64,000 nt of DNA from Ignavibacteriota bacterium (GTDB taxonomy: Bacteria > Bacteroidota > Ignavibacteria > Ignavibacteriales > Melioribacteraceae). The translations under genes and the position numbers were made by a program. Of this stretch, positions 10,296 to 18,569 are shown piece after piece. The notes under the pieces are model-generated. The model was not told where the DNA came from, did not search any database, and was given only the letters and a program-made list of their open reading frames with translations. The stretch covers positions 248,001-312,000 of the forward strand of contig JADJOX010000005.1 in the NCBI GenBank assembly GCA_016713565.1, in the 5' to 3' direction. Numbering within the stretch: position 1 is the stretch's first letter; each line of letters begins with the position of its first letter.

Positions 10296-10463
10296 CTATT
10301 TATTTCTCTTTACTGAATCAGGGTGAATTTTTACTTTAATATTTTTAAAATCTTTTTTCTTATAGCTGCCGAACAATTTTGAAGGAATATTTGAAAGTAC
10401 AAACGCAGCAACAGCACCAATTGATATTTTATTAAAAAATTTTCTTCTGTTTATAATTGACAT
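10296..10463 (-). CDS. Small Tat-signal protein between actA and actB
   Basis: A 55-residue reading frame: ATG at 10463, TAG at 10298-10296. The start is INRRKFFNKISIG, a twin-arginine motif followed by a short hydrophobic stretch (AVAAFVLSNI), then a basic tail (YKKKDFKNIKVKIHPDSVKRNK). It fills the whole space between actA (12 bp) and actB (10 bp) and has normal codon use, so it is probably translated. A GAAGGGAAAAG-like purine stretch precedes it. It might be a small exported accessory subunit or an ActB maturation partner. No function is known to me. Confidence 0.65.
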   Translation of the reverse strand: MSIINRRKFFNKISIGAVAAFVLSNIPSKLFGSYKKKDFKNIKVKIHPDSVKRNK

Positions 10464-10475
10464 ATCTCTTCCCTT

Positions 10476-11045
10476 TTACCTGTGGCAAGCGCCGCAATTT
10501 GTCGGACCGTTTTTAACATTTTCCAAATAAGGCAATTGAGCTTTTGGATTTCTATGGCAATCCAAACAAGCCGTCATTGTCCAGCCTTTCATTTGTTTAA
10601 CAACTTCCATATCCGCAATATTTCCGTGGCATGATTCGCATTTAATTCCTTTATTCACATGAACGGAATGATTGAAATAGGCATAATCTGGAACTTTATG
10701 AATTCTTTTCCATGGGATAGGAGTATTTTCATTATAATACTTTGCGAGTTTAATTATTTCAGGCTGCTTGTTTCGTGCTAATGTATGACAATTCATACAA
10801 ATGTTAGCAGAAGGTACTAATGCATGTCGCCCTTTTGTTACGCCGGTATGACAATATTGGCAATCGATTTTCATCTGCCCGGCATGTAATTTATGTGAAT
10901 ATGCAATTGGTTGAGTCGGCTGATATCCTATACCATCTCGTTCCGGTCGCGAAACATAAAATGTTATTAAAAAGGAAACAAATGCGACAAATAAGGTAAG
11001 CGGTAATCTAACCTTAAGAGCATAATCAAGAAAAGATTTTTTCAT
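10476..11045 (-). CDS. actA: Pentahaem cytochrome c subunit ActA of alternative complex III
   Basis: A 189-residue protein with one N-terminal transmembrane anchor (about residues 14-31) and five CxxCH haem sites: C62-H66, C83-H87, C136-H140, C160-H164 and C184-H188. Five haems, a single anchor and position at the head of the operon are the hallmarks of ActA, the multihaem electron-exit subunit. The last haem site is one residue from the C-terminus. This is the first gene of the act operon. The 163-bp space upstream holds a perfect inverted repeat that may regulate it. Confidence 0.95.
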   Translation of the reverse strand: MKKSFLDYALKVRLPLTLFVAFVSFLITFYVSRPERDGIGYQPTQPIAYSHKLHAGQMKIDCQYCHTGVTKGRHALVPSANICMNCHTLARNKQPEIIKLAKYYNENTPIPWKRIHKVPDYAYFNHSVHVNKGIKCESCHGNIADMEVVKQMKGWTMTACLDCHRNPKAQLPYLENVKNGPTNCGACHR

Positions 11046-11062
11046 TTATTACCTAAATGTTT

Positions 11063-11080
11063 TACTTTATCTATAAAGTA
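11063..11080. promoter_or_regulatory. Perfect inverted repeat in the actA leader
   Basis: The sequence is TACTTTAT-CT-ATAAAGTA, two perfect 8-bp arms around a 2-bp centre, ending 18 bases before the actA ATG. The tight spacing suits a dimeric DNA-binding regulator better than an RNA hairpin, because a 2-base loop is too small without opening pairs. No regulator is assigned. In AT-rich DNA such palindromes occur by chance, but the position just before a respiratory operon is suggestive. Confidence 0.4.
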
Positions 11081-11208
11081 GCTATTAAAAAGATCGAATC
11101 TAAGTGTTTTGATTAAAACATTTTAGAAAATATAATAAATCAAGATAAAAAATCTGAAATAAAATTACAAAATAATTGTTTGTATTTCCTACAATAAAAT
11201 TTAAGAAT

Positions 11209-12186
11209 TTAATTTTTTCTTTGAATAACAAATTCTAAAATTGATTCCAAAGAGCTTTTGCTTTCTGAATTTTCAAATATATTTAATTCATTTTTTGCTT
11301 GCGAAATAAATGAATTTGCAATTGAATACGAGTATTCAATTCCCTTATATTTATTTACAAAATTCAAAATTTCATTTATTGTATTTTTATTCTTTAGATT
11401 TTTAATTTGTTTTATAATTTCGCGTGATTCTTTCTGAGTTGACTGTTTGAGAGAATAAATTAACGGAAGTGTGATTTTCTTTTCCTTAATATCAGCGCCA
11501 AGCGGTTTGCCAATCAGTGAAGATGTTCCTACATAATCCAGAATATCATCAACAATTTGAAAAGCTTTACCCAAATTTTCGCCATAATTTCTCATCGCAG
11601 TAATGTATTTTTCATTATTGGTTACGCTTGCGGCGCCAATTTCGCAGCATGTAGAAATTAAGGACGCTGTCTTATCAGAAATTATTCTAAAATATGTTTC
11701 TTCATCAATATCTAATTTATATGTTTTTTTTATTTGAAGAAGTTCGCCTTCAGACATTCTTTTAACTGCTTGCGTAACGATTTTCAATAAATCAAAATCG
11801 ATATTATCTACAGATACTAACAACCCGCGAGCAAGCAAATAATCTCCCATTAAAACTGCAACCTTATTTTTCCAAACCGCATTTATTGATGGCAGACCTC
11901 TTCTTTTTTCAGCTCCATCAACAACATCATCATGAACCAAAGTGGCGGTATGCAATAACTCAACTAATATTGCTCCTCTTAAACTTTTTTGATTTATATC
12001 GTTAATAATTTTACTTGAAAGAAGAACTAAAATTGGTCTAATTTTTTTTCCTTTTTGCTTAAGAATGTATTTGGTTATAATATCAACTAAACCAATATCT
12101 GATTTAAGTGATGATTTAAATAGTTGGTTAAAGTCTTCTAACTCGTTTTGAATTGGTTTACTTATTTGGGAAAGATTAGGTCTCAA
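11209..12186 (-). CDS. Long-chain polyprenyl diphosphate synthase
   Basis: A trans-isoprenyl diphosphate synthase of 325 residues that adds isopentenyl units to make an all-trans polyprenyl tail, probably for menaquinone. Both Asp-rich motifs are present: first LVHDDVVD (Asp86, Asp87, Asp90) and second FQIVDDILDY. The residue five before the first motif is Ala81; a small residue there is known to permit long products (octaprenyl/solanesyl class). The start is TTG and overlaps tatC by 11 bp. It ends the eight-gene run that begins with glgA. A quinone-tail role suits its position before the menaquinol-oxidising act complex. Confidence 0.88.
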   Translation of the reverse strand: MRPNLSQISKPIQNELEDFNQLFKSSLKSDIGLVDIITKYILKQKGKKIRPILVLLSSKIINDINQKSLRGAILVELLHTATLVHDDVVDGAEKRRGLPSINAVWKNKVAVLMGDYLLARGLLVSVDNIDFDLLKIVTQAVKRMSEGELLQIKKTYKLDIDEETYFRIISDKTASLISTCCEIGAASVTNNEKYITAMRNYGENLGKAFQIVDDILDYVGTSSLIGKPLGADIKEKKITLPLIYSLKQSTQKESREIIKQIKNLKNKNTINEILNFVNKYKGIEYSYSIANSFISQAKNELNIFENSESKSSLESILEFVIQRKN

Positions 12187-12946
12187 GATTTTTCTTTAAT
12201 GAAAATTTGGATACGAATATACTTATTTCGTACAATAAAACCAAAGGTATAGCAAGAAGTATTTGCGCTACAGGATCTGTACCGGGAGTAAGTATTGCCG
12301 CAATAATTAATATCGCAACTATTGAATGTCTTCTGAATTTCCTCATAAATTTAGGAGTTAAAATTCCAAGTTTCGTAAGAAAGAATGATAACATTGGCAA
12401 TTCAAAAACAACACCGGCTGCCAGCATTACACTTATAATTATTGAAAAATATTCATCAATCGCAAAATTATTTTCTATTAATGTAGTTCCAAATTGACCG
12501 GCAAAACTTAAAGTTAACGGAAGCATTACAAAATATGCAAACGCAATTCCTGTTAAAAAGCAGCCAGAAGAAAAAATAACGATTCTGGAAACATATTTAC
12601 GTTCATTTTTCTTTAAAGCGGGAGAAATAAATTTCCATATTTGATAAAAAACATTTGGGATACTTATTATAACACCTGCAATTACGGCAACTTCAAAGTA
12701 AATAAATAATTGTCCGAATGGTCTTAAATTCTGAAGATTTATATTTGCTTTTTTTGCTGGAAGGAGTAAAACGTTATCAATAAGAAAATCAATAAAAATC
12801 CAAGCGACAATTGTACCAACTGTAACACCAATTAATGTATATAATATTCTCCATCGCAGTTCCTCAAGATGTTCAAGAAAAGACATCTCGCCTTCTTGTT
12901 CGATGATTTCTTCTTTTTCGTCTGTTGAAGTCTGAATTTCTTTCAC
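12176..12946 (-). CDS. tatC: Twin-arginine translocase subunit TatC
   Basis: TatC is the six-helix receptor of the Tat export pathway for folded proteins. The conserved cytosolic N-terminal motif MSFLEHLEELRWRIL is present after a charged leader of about 20 residues, followed by six hydrophobic helices and the FMRKFRRH loop. The length of 256 fits. The start is GTG. It lies 9 bp after glyA and overlaps the polyprenyl synthase. No tatA/B gene is in the window. Its closeness to the act operon is notable because ActB and a small neighbour carry Tat signals. Confidence 0.95.
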   Translation of the reverse strand: MKEIQTSTDEKEEIIEQEGEMSFLEHLEELRWRILYTLIGVTVGTIVAWIFIDFLIDNVLLLPAKKANINLQNLRPFGQLFIYFEVAVIAGVIISIPNVFYQIWKFISPALKKNERKYVSRIVIFSSGCFLTGIAFAYFVMLPLTLSFAGQFGTTLIENNFAIDEYFSIIISVMLAAGVVFELPMLSFFLTKLGILTPKFMRKFRRHSIVAILIIAAILTPGTDPVAQILLAIPLVLLYEISIFVSKFSLKKNLET

Positions 12947-12955
12947 GGATTGATA

Positions 12956-14254
12956 CTAATTTCTAAATTCACTGTATAGTGGAAATTTTGAACATAAATT
13001 TTTCACTTCGGGTTTTAGTCCCTCAAGTTTTTCTTCATTTTCAAAATTTGTAATTGCTTTATCTATAATTTCTGCAATAACCTTCATATCTTCTTCTTTC
13101 ATACCGCGGGTTGTAGCAGCAGGAGTTCCTATCCTAATACCGCTTGTAACAAACGGACTTTTTGTATCAAACGGTACCATATTTTTATTAACCGTAATTC
13201 CAGCTTTTTCAAGTGCAATTTCAGCTTTCTTTCCGCTTACATTTTTATTAGATAAATCTACAAGCATCAAATGATTTGATGTTCCGTTTGAAACAATTTT
13301 ATAACCTTTTTGAGCAAGACTTTCTGCAAGAACTTTTGCATTTTTTATAACTTGTTCCGCATATTTCTGAAAAGAATCTTGAAGTATTTCGCCAAATGCA
13401 ACTGCTTTTGCCATAATAATATGCATTAATGGTCCGCCTTGAATTCCAGGCATTACAGTGCTGTCGAATAATTCGGACATTAGTTTTACTCTATCGCCTT
13501 TTGGAGTTTTAATGCCAAGTTTGTTTTCGGAATCTTTTCCAATTAAAATAATTCCGCCTCTAGGACCTCTTAGCGTTTTATGTGTAGTAGACGTAACTAC
13601 ATCACAGTAAGGCAATGGATTATTTAGTAATCCTTTTGCAATTAAACCAGCAGGATGAGCCATATCGCACATTAAAAATGCACCAACGGAATCCGCAATT
13701 TCTCTGAACTTTTTATAATCCCAATCACGCGAATATGCGCTTGCACCTGTTATTATTAATTTTGGCTGTTCTTTTTTTGCTAAATCTTCTATTAAATTGT
13801 AATCAAGCTCTTCTGTTTCTTTATTTAATGAATATCCAACCGCTTTATAAATTTTTCCTGAGAAGTTTACCGGTGAACCGTGAGTTAAATGACCCCCGTG
13901 AGCCAAATCTAAACCTAAAAAAGTATCACCCGGCTGCAGAAGTGTCATAAATACAGCCATATTAGCTTGAGAACCACTATGAGGCTGCACATTAGCATAT
14001 TCAGCATTAAAAATTTTTTTAATTCTGCTTATTGCAATTTCTTCTGCCATATCAACAAATTCGCATCCGCCGTAATATCTTTTTCCGGGATAACCTTCAG
14101 CATATTTGTTTGTTAAAACAGAACCAGCCGCTGCTAAAACGGCTGGACTTACAAAATTTTCTGAAGCTATCAATTCCAAATAATCTGATTGACGTGCTAT
14201 TTCTAATTTTAGAACTTCTGCAATTTCATTATCTTTTTCTAAATAAGAATACAT
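12956..14254 (-). CDS. glyA: Serine hydroxymethyltransferase
   Basis: A PLP enzyme that interconverts serine and glycine with transfer of a C1 unit to tetrahydrofolate in the cytoplasm. The Schiff-base lysine is Lys226 in TSTTHKTLRGPRGG. Other family blocks are LIASENFVSPAVL, YAEGYPGKRYYGGCEFVD and QPHSGSQANMAVF. Length is 432 residues, normal for bacteria. The ATG has AAGGA 8 nt upstream. It sits 9 bp after a TPR protein gene and 9 bp before tatC, inside the glgA-to-polyprenyl-synthase run. Confidence 0.97.
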   Translation of the reverse strand: MYSYLEKDNEIAEVLKLEIARQSDYLELIASENFVSPAVLAAAGSVLTNKYAEGYPGKRYYGGCEFVDMAEEIAISRIKKIFNAEYANVQPHSGSQANMAVFMTLLQPGDTFLGLDLAHGGHLTHGSPVNFSGKIYKAVGYSLNKETEELDYNLIEDLAKKEQPKLIITGASAYSRDWDYKKFREIADSVGAFLMCDMAHPAGLIAKGLLNNPLPYCDVVTSTTHKTLRGPRGGIILIGKDSENKLGIKTPKGDRVKLMSELFDSTVMPGIQGGPLMHIIMAKAVAFGEILQDSFQKYAEQVIKNAKVLAESLAQKGYKIVSNGTSNHLMLVDLSNKNVSGKKAEIALEKAGITVNKNMVPFDTKSPFVTSGIRIGTPAATTRGMKEEDMKVIAEIIDKAITNFENEEKLEGLKPEVKNLCSKFPLYSEFRN

Positions 14255-14263
14255 TATATTTCC

Positions 14264-15547
14264 TTAAAATGAAACAGTTATAGATTTTCCAATCCAATCG
14301 TAACATTTACCTTCAATTTTAATAACGTCGCCATTTTGTTTTTTTCTAAAGAAATAATCTTCTTTAGATGGAACGGAATTAGAAAGTGCACTTACTCTTT
14401 CTGCAGCGGAACTTGCATGTTCGCCTCCCATTCTTGAAACTTGTCTATATGTATCAGCAGCTAATTGATAAACACATTTATCTTCAAATTCAAATCCGCA
14501 GCTTCTTGCGGCTTGTTCATATAAACCTGCTTCTATATAAATTGGGTAGTCCCAGCCAGGGCTAACTTTTGAAGCTTTTTGCAAATAACTTCTTGAAACG
14601 GCAAGTTGGTCCATATCTTTATAAATAAGAGCTAAGTTTAAGTAACTATCTCTATTTTCCGGCTGAAGATCAATTAATTTTTTGTAAGAACTGATTGCTT
14701 TGTCAACTTGATCATTTTTTTGATAAGCTCTTGCAATTTCATTCCAATAATTAATTACTTCTGGATTCTTGTCAATTAAAAATTGCAAAGGTTCAAGAGA
14801 AGCTGTGTAATCTCCATTCTTTTTACAAATGGTTGCATATCGCCAAGCTTTTTCAGTATTTTCTTTATCCAAGTACCAAGCTTTTTTTAATATATCTTGT
14901 AATTGTGTTTGATCTTCGGCAAGTCCGGCCATTTTTTTCGTCCATAGCGGATTTTCCGGTTCAAGATCGGCAAGTTTCATATAAATATCTAAAGCCTTCA
15001 TCTTGTATTCGTTATTTTCGTTCATATTTGCTACGTAAAGGTTTCCAAGCTGGTCCGCATAGTAAATTTCATCGGATGTAAATACGGTATCCAACGAAAA
15101 TCCTTTTTCATAAGCTGCAATTGAAATTTCAGGATCTGAATGTTTCCACTGATCCAATACATACGCTTTTTTAAGAAGATAATAACCCGCATCTTCTTTG
15201 TCATAATTTGAGGCAATATTATAAAGATAAATTGCTGTATCTGCCAGGACTTTTCGAGTATCTTCAGAAATTGAACTATCAGCGTATACTTCAAATATTA
15301 CTTTATCTATTTTTTTATAAATTTTATATTGCGGCATGAAATCTGGTTTAGCTTTAATTACATTTAAACCTTTTTCAATTGTCCACATTTCGTACTGCTT
15401 AATTTTGTAGGCTTCAAAAAACAGACTGGCTTCAACCATAACGTTAATACTATCGCCATTTTCAAAACTGTTTTTGGCAAATAAATTTGTATTAAGAAGA
15501 CTTAAAACGGCCAACATTATGAAAGATATTGTTTTAATTAATTTCAA
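14264..15547 (-). CDS. Secreted TPR-repeat protein
   Basis: A 427-residue exported protein rich in tetratricopeptide repeats, with clear TPR text in the C-terminal half such as NYWNEIARAYQKNDQVDKAISSYKK and SYLNLALIYKDMDQLAVSRSYLQKA (partial segments of a longer array). I chose the TTG start at 15547: AAGGAG lies 7 nt upstream and it yields the signal peptide MKLIKTISFIMLAVLSLLNT. A longer frame to 15601 would overlap the upstream gene and bury the signal. TPR proteins scaffold complexes. Its operon mates are an outer-membrane protein and a lipoprotein, so an envelope role is likely. Confidence 0.8.
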   Translation of the reverse strand: MKLIKTISFIMLAVLSLLNTNLFAKNSFENGDSINVMVEASLFFEAYKIKQYEMWTIEKGLNVIKAKPDFMPQYKIYKKIDKVIFEVYADSSISEDTRKVLADTAIYLYNIASNYDKEDAGYYLLKKAYVLDQWKHSDPEISIAAYEKGFSLDTVFTSDEIYYADQLGNLYVANMNENNEYKMKALDIYMKLADLEPENPLWTKKMAGLAEDQTQLQDILKKAWYLDKENTEKAWRYATICKKNGDYTASLEPLQFLIDKNPEVINYWNEIARAYQKNDQVDKAISSYKKLIDLQPENRDSYLNLALIYKDMDQLAVSRSYLQKASKVSPGWDYPIYIEAGLYEQAARSCGFEFEDKCVYQLAADTYRQVSRMGGEHASSAAERVSALSNSVPSKEDYFFRKKQNGDVIKIEGKCYDWIGKSITVSF

Positions 15548-15566
15548 TTTAATTCTCCTTGTATTT

Positions 15567-16805
15567 TTATCTATCTTGTCTAACAAACCAAAGCTCGCCA
15601 AAATTTATAGAAAATGTAGCTTGGAATATATTTTCTTTCAATAAATTATTATTAGTTGTTCCTCTAATTCCGTACATCAATCCTAAATCAATTGAATTTT
15701 CAGTTCCCAGCGGAAACGAAATTCCGGAATGAACGGCAATTTGATTAATATCTTCTCCATTAAATGTATATTGAGTCTGTTCATAACTTAAACCAAATCT
15801 ATATTTTACAAGTTCCCAAAAGGTGGCAAATTTCTTTACCTGCTGATCGTACTCAATTCCCAAACTATATCTATTCATATCTTTTAAATTAAGCATTTTT
15901 TTATCATTTTGTACAAATTCAGACCAAGGCTGATTTACATAATCTAAAATTATATTAAATTTACTTAATGACAAATATAAACCTGCGGATAATTTGGCAG
16001 GAATTTCACTTTTAAAAGATTTACTTCCAAATACTTTTTTGCCAAGTGAAGTAGTAGCATAAGAAGAACTATCAGTATTTAATTTAGTGCCAATTTCATA
16101 ACTTAAACCTAATCGAAAATTCTTAATAATTTCGTTCCCGAAAATATTTGAAAGGTTTGGCGTTAAAAACCCAAGTGTTGAACCTAGCCCTTTATACTTC
16201 AATTCCGACGTAAAATATGAATCTGTAAAATCTGATGAATCATCATATACAATTTGGGTTTCATATTTGCTGTTTCCGGTGTAATATTCAAATGTTGCAC
16301 CAACTGAAAAATTAAAAGGTAGTAATGTTGAAAATCCAAAAAATATTTTGGACAAACCGCCGGAGCCTTTAAAGTCTTGAATATAACTATTTACTTCACC
16401 TTGTAAATATTTGTTTGAAATATCATAATTTATTGTTGAATATGGTGTGAATCCGAATACAAAACCAATCCCTAAATCTCTTTCTACCGGCAAACCTAAC
16501 TGAAATCCCGAAAACTTTACTTCCGAAAAATTTGTCGATGACGAGATACTTGAAATGCTAGAATAATTTGTAATAAGATTTAATCCTAATTTTGTATCTG
16601 TTATTGATCCCCATGTTGCCGGATTGTTTAGGTTGAGTAAATCATTATTGAGAATTGCTGTTCCTACTCCGCCAAGTGATAATTTAGCAGCCGTATTATA
16701 GTAATATAAATCGCCAACGCCGTATCGCGTATAAATAGTTCCGCCGGATGCAAAAATATTGCCAATACTTAAGAAAATTAAAAATATTTTTAGATTCTTT
16801 TTCAT
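15567..16805 (-). CDS. Outer-membrane beta-barrel-like protein
   Basis: A 412-residue exported protein with signal peptide MKKNLKIFLIFLSIGNIFA and long alternating hydrophobic/polar strands ending in an aromatic-rich barrel. The early YGVGDLYYYNTAAKLSLGGVG segment followed by LNNPATWG resembles FadL/PorV-like Bacteroidota barrels. I used the ATG at 16805, which has only a stop and TTG before it. It follows the lipoprotein gene with a 5-base gap after that stop. Specific cargo or function is not visible. Confidence 0.75.
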   Translation of the reverse strand: MKKNLKIFLIFLSIGNIFASGGTIYTRYGVGDLYYYNTAAKLSLGGVGTAILNNDLLNLNNPATWGSITDTKLGLNLITNYSSISSISSSTNFSEVKFSGFQLGLPVERDLGIGFVFGFTPYSTINYDISNKYLQGEVNSYIQDFKGSGGLSKIFFGFSTLLPFNFSVGATFEYYTGNSKYETQIVYDDSSDFTDSYFTSELKYKGLGSTLGFLTPNLSNIFGNEIIKNFRLGLSYEIGTKLNTDSSSYATTSLGKKVFGSKSFKSEIPAKLSAGLYLSLSKFNIILDYVNQPWSEFVQNDKKMLNLKDMNRYSLGIEYDQQVKKFATFWELVKYRFGLSYEQTQYTFNGEDINQIAVHSGISFPLGTENSIDLGLMYGIRGTTNNNLLKENIFQATFSINFGELWFVRQDR

Positions 16806-16809
16806 CAAA

Positions 16810-17994
16810 TTACTTTTGTGTGTAATAAATAGTTAATTTTGGTTTTAATGAATCAATAGGACAATTGCTGCTGTAAATTCCTACATGAGAAACACTTCTA
16901 AGTTCATCCGTCAGCTGAATTGACATACCTTGGTTATCTTCTCCATCAACCCAATTTTGAACAAAGAGTCTGATATCACCGCTATATTTATTTTCAGTTC
17001 TTTTTAACGAGTATTTACCAATTTTAGTGCTAATTGTAACTTTCTCTAAATTCGTTAAAAATCCAACAGCAATAGTATCCGCTTTTTTGGTTCCAAATTC
17101 CGTATTAGATTGATCTATAAACAAATCTAAAGTTGCTTTGTTTACAACAATATTTTCTGGAACTAAAGACAAATCGAAAAACATTTTACCACGAATTCCA
17201 AGTGAACTTTGCAATATAATATTTTCATTGGAATTTGGAATTATGTCACCTTTCGGCACATGCATATCAACACTGGGAACTGCGATCAGAGTATCAAACT
17301 CACCATCTTGTTCAAAAACCATATAAAGATTTGGATATTCTTCAACATTGTAAGTGGTAAGTCCTTGAAAACCAACAATCCCCGTTTTTGAAATGGGACG
17401 AATTAAAATTCCATAATCAGGACTATAAGTTGAATCATAAGTCCTTCTAATCCATCCATCAACTAATTCGGTACTAAGATCAAACTTCATAATGGTGTCT
17501 ATATAGCTATAGGTTGAATAATCCAATAAATCCTCACTCATATAACTATAAATTGCATTAAGGGTATCTTTAGTTAAAGTACTTGGGTTCCAGCTTGTAT
17601 TAATTCGGTGAATTGAAAACTGAAAATTATTACTGTCGCCAATCCAATATGTAGGTTGAATCTCGACCCAGCATTTAACTAATTTTGAAGAATCTGCTTT
17701 AAAAGGATCTAAAATAGAATCAGGTGGATTTATATAAAAACCTATTAAAGATTCTATAGTAACATTTTTATAACTTCCGAGAAGTATAGTTGACGAAGAT
17801 CCAAATTTTAGCGAATCAAATTGGTAGGAAGCTAATGATTGATTAAAAGAGCTTGTATAACTATCAATCGTTTTAAAATTTAAATTATCACCATTTGGTA
17901 CTAAATTTGTCCCTAAATTGCTGGGATCATTTGTACAAGATGCAATTAAAATGATCAAAATGTTGATCATTACAAAACTAAATATTTTCTTCAA
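16810..17994 (-). CDS. Lipoprotein with DNRLRE/DUF4270-like features
   Basis: A 394-residue lipoprotein: the signal ends in LIILIASC with lipid Cys20. The body is beta-rich. The LGTNLVPNGDN start after the lipobox resembles Bacteroidota DUF4270 proteins, and the C-terminus PKLTIYYTQK resembles the end of DNRLRE-type beta domains. The start is TTG, preceded by GGAG, and overlaps the gmhB stop (TTTTTGA), so translation is coupled. It is paired with the barrel gene downstream. I assign no function; the family match is tentative. Confidence 0.6.
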   Translation of the reverse strand: MKKIFSFVMINILIILIASCTNDPSNLGTNLVPNGDNLNFKTIDSYTSSFNQSLASYQFDSLKFGSSSTILLGSYKNVTIESLIGFYINPPDSILDPFKADSSKLVKCWVEIQPTYWIGDSNNFQFSIHRINTSWNPSTLTKDTLNAIYSYMSEDLLDYSTYSYIDTIMKFDLSTELVDGWIRRTYDSTYSPDYGILIRPISKTGIVGFQGLTTYNVEEYPNLYMVFEQDGEFDTLIAVPSVDMHVPKGDIIPNSNENIILQSSLGIRGKMFFDLSLVPENIVVNKATLDLFIDQSNTEFGTKKADTIAVGFLTNLEKVTISTKIGKYSLKRTENKYSGDIRLFVQNWVDGEDNQGMSIQLTDELRSVSHVGIYSSNCPIDSLKPKLTIYYTQK

Positions 17995-18569
17995 AAAAAA
18001 TCTCCAATAACAAAGGATTCAATATATTCAACAGCATTTTCAAAATTTGCAGCAACAAAGTTGGGCGAATTTTTGGAATTTTTCAACATAATTATTTCTT
18101 CATTGCTTAAAGTATTCTTAAGCAAAATTGTCTTAACTCCGGCATTAATCCCACATTCAATATCAACACTTCTGTCACCGATGAAAAAAGATTTTGACAA
18201 GTCAATTTCAAATTCTCTTTGAGCTTGAAAAACCATCTCGGGAGACGGTTTTCTGCACTTAGTCAAATTACCCGAATCAAAATCGGGATGATAAGGACAA
18301 TAATAGAATTTATCAATTCCGGTACCGTTCTTTTCTAAAATTTGATTAATTCTTTCGTTCACTTCATCAACATCAGATTTCGAAATTAGACCTCTTGTGA
18401 CACCAGATTGATTTGAAATAACAAATACTTTAAATGAAAAATTGTCTTTAAGTTTTTTTATTCCTTCGGCAACATCAGGGAATAATTTAATTAATTCTGG
18501 ATTACCGATATACCCCAAATCAATATTAATTGTTCCATCTCGGTCTAAAAAAACGGCTTTATTTTTCAT
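17991..18569 (-). CDS. gmhB: GmhB-type HAD phosphatase (heptose 1,7-bisphosphate 7-phosphatase)
   Basis: A HAD-superfamily phosphatase of 192 residues. The nucleophile motif is FLDRDGT with Asp9 and Asp11, followed by VISNQSG (motif II) and GDRSVDIECG (motif III/IV). The zinc-loop pattern Cys-x-x-His ... Cys in CPYHPDFDSGNLTKCRKP is the mark of GmhB, which acts in ADP-heptose synthesis for lipopolysaccharide. I used the ATG at 18569, which overlaps the glgA stop (TGATG), over an upstream TTG. Histidinol phosphatase is the alternative in this family; without his genes nearby, GmhB is favoured. Confidence 0.88.
   Translation of the reverse strand: MKNKAVFLDRDGTINIDLGYIGNPELIKLFPDVAEGIKKLKDNFSFKVFVISNQSGVTRGLISKSDVDEVNERINQILEKNGTGIDKFYYCPYHPDFDSGNLTKCRKPSPEMVFQAQREFEIDLSKSFFIGDRSVDIECGINAGVKTILLKNTLSNEEIIMLKNSKNSPNFVAANFENAVEYIESFVIGDFF

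Noticed and set aside
15548..15601. Longer start for the TPR protein at 15601
   Set aside because: It overlaps the barrel gene by 35 bp and buries the signal peptide. The TTG at 15547 has AAGGAG at the right spacing.
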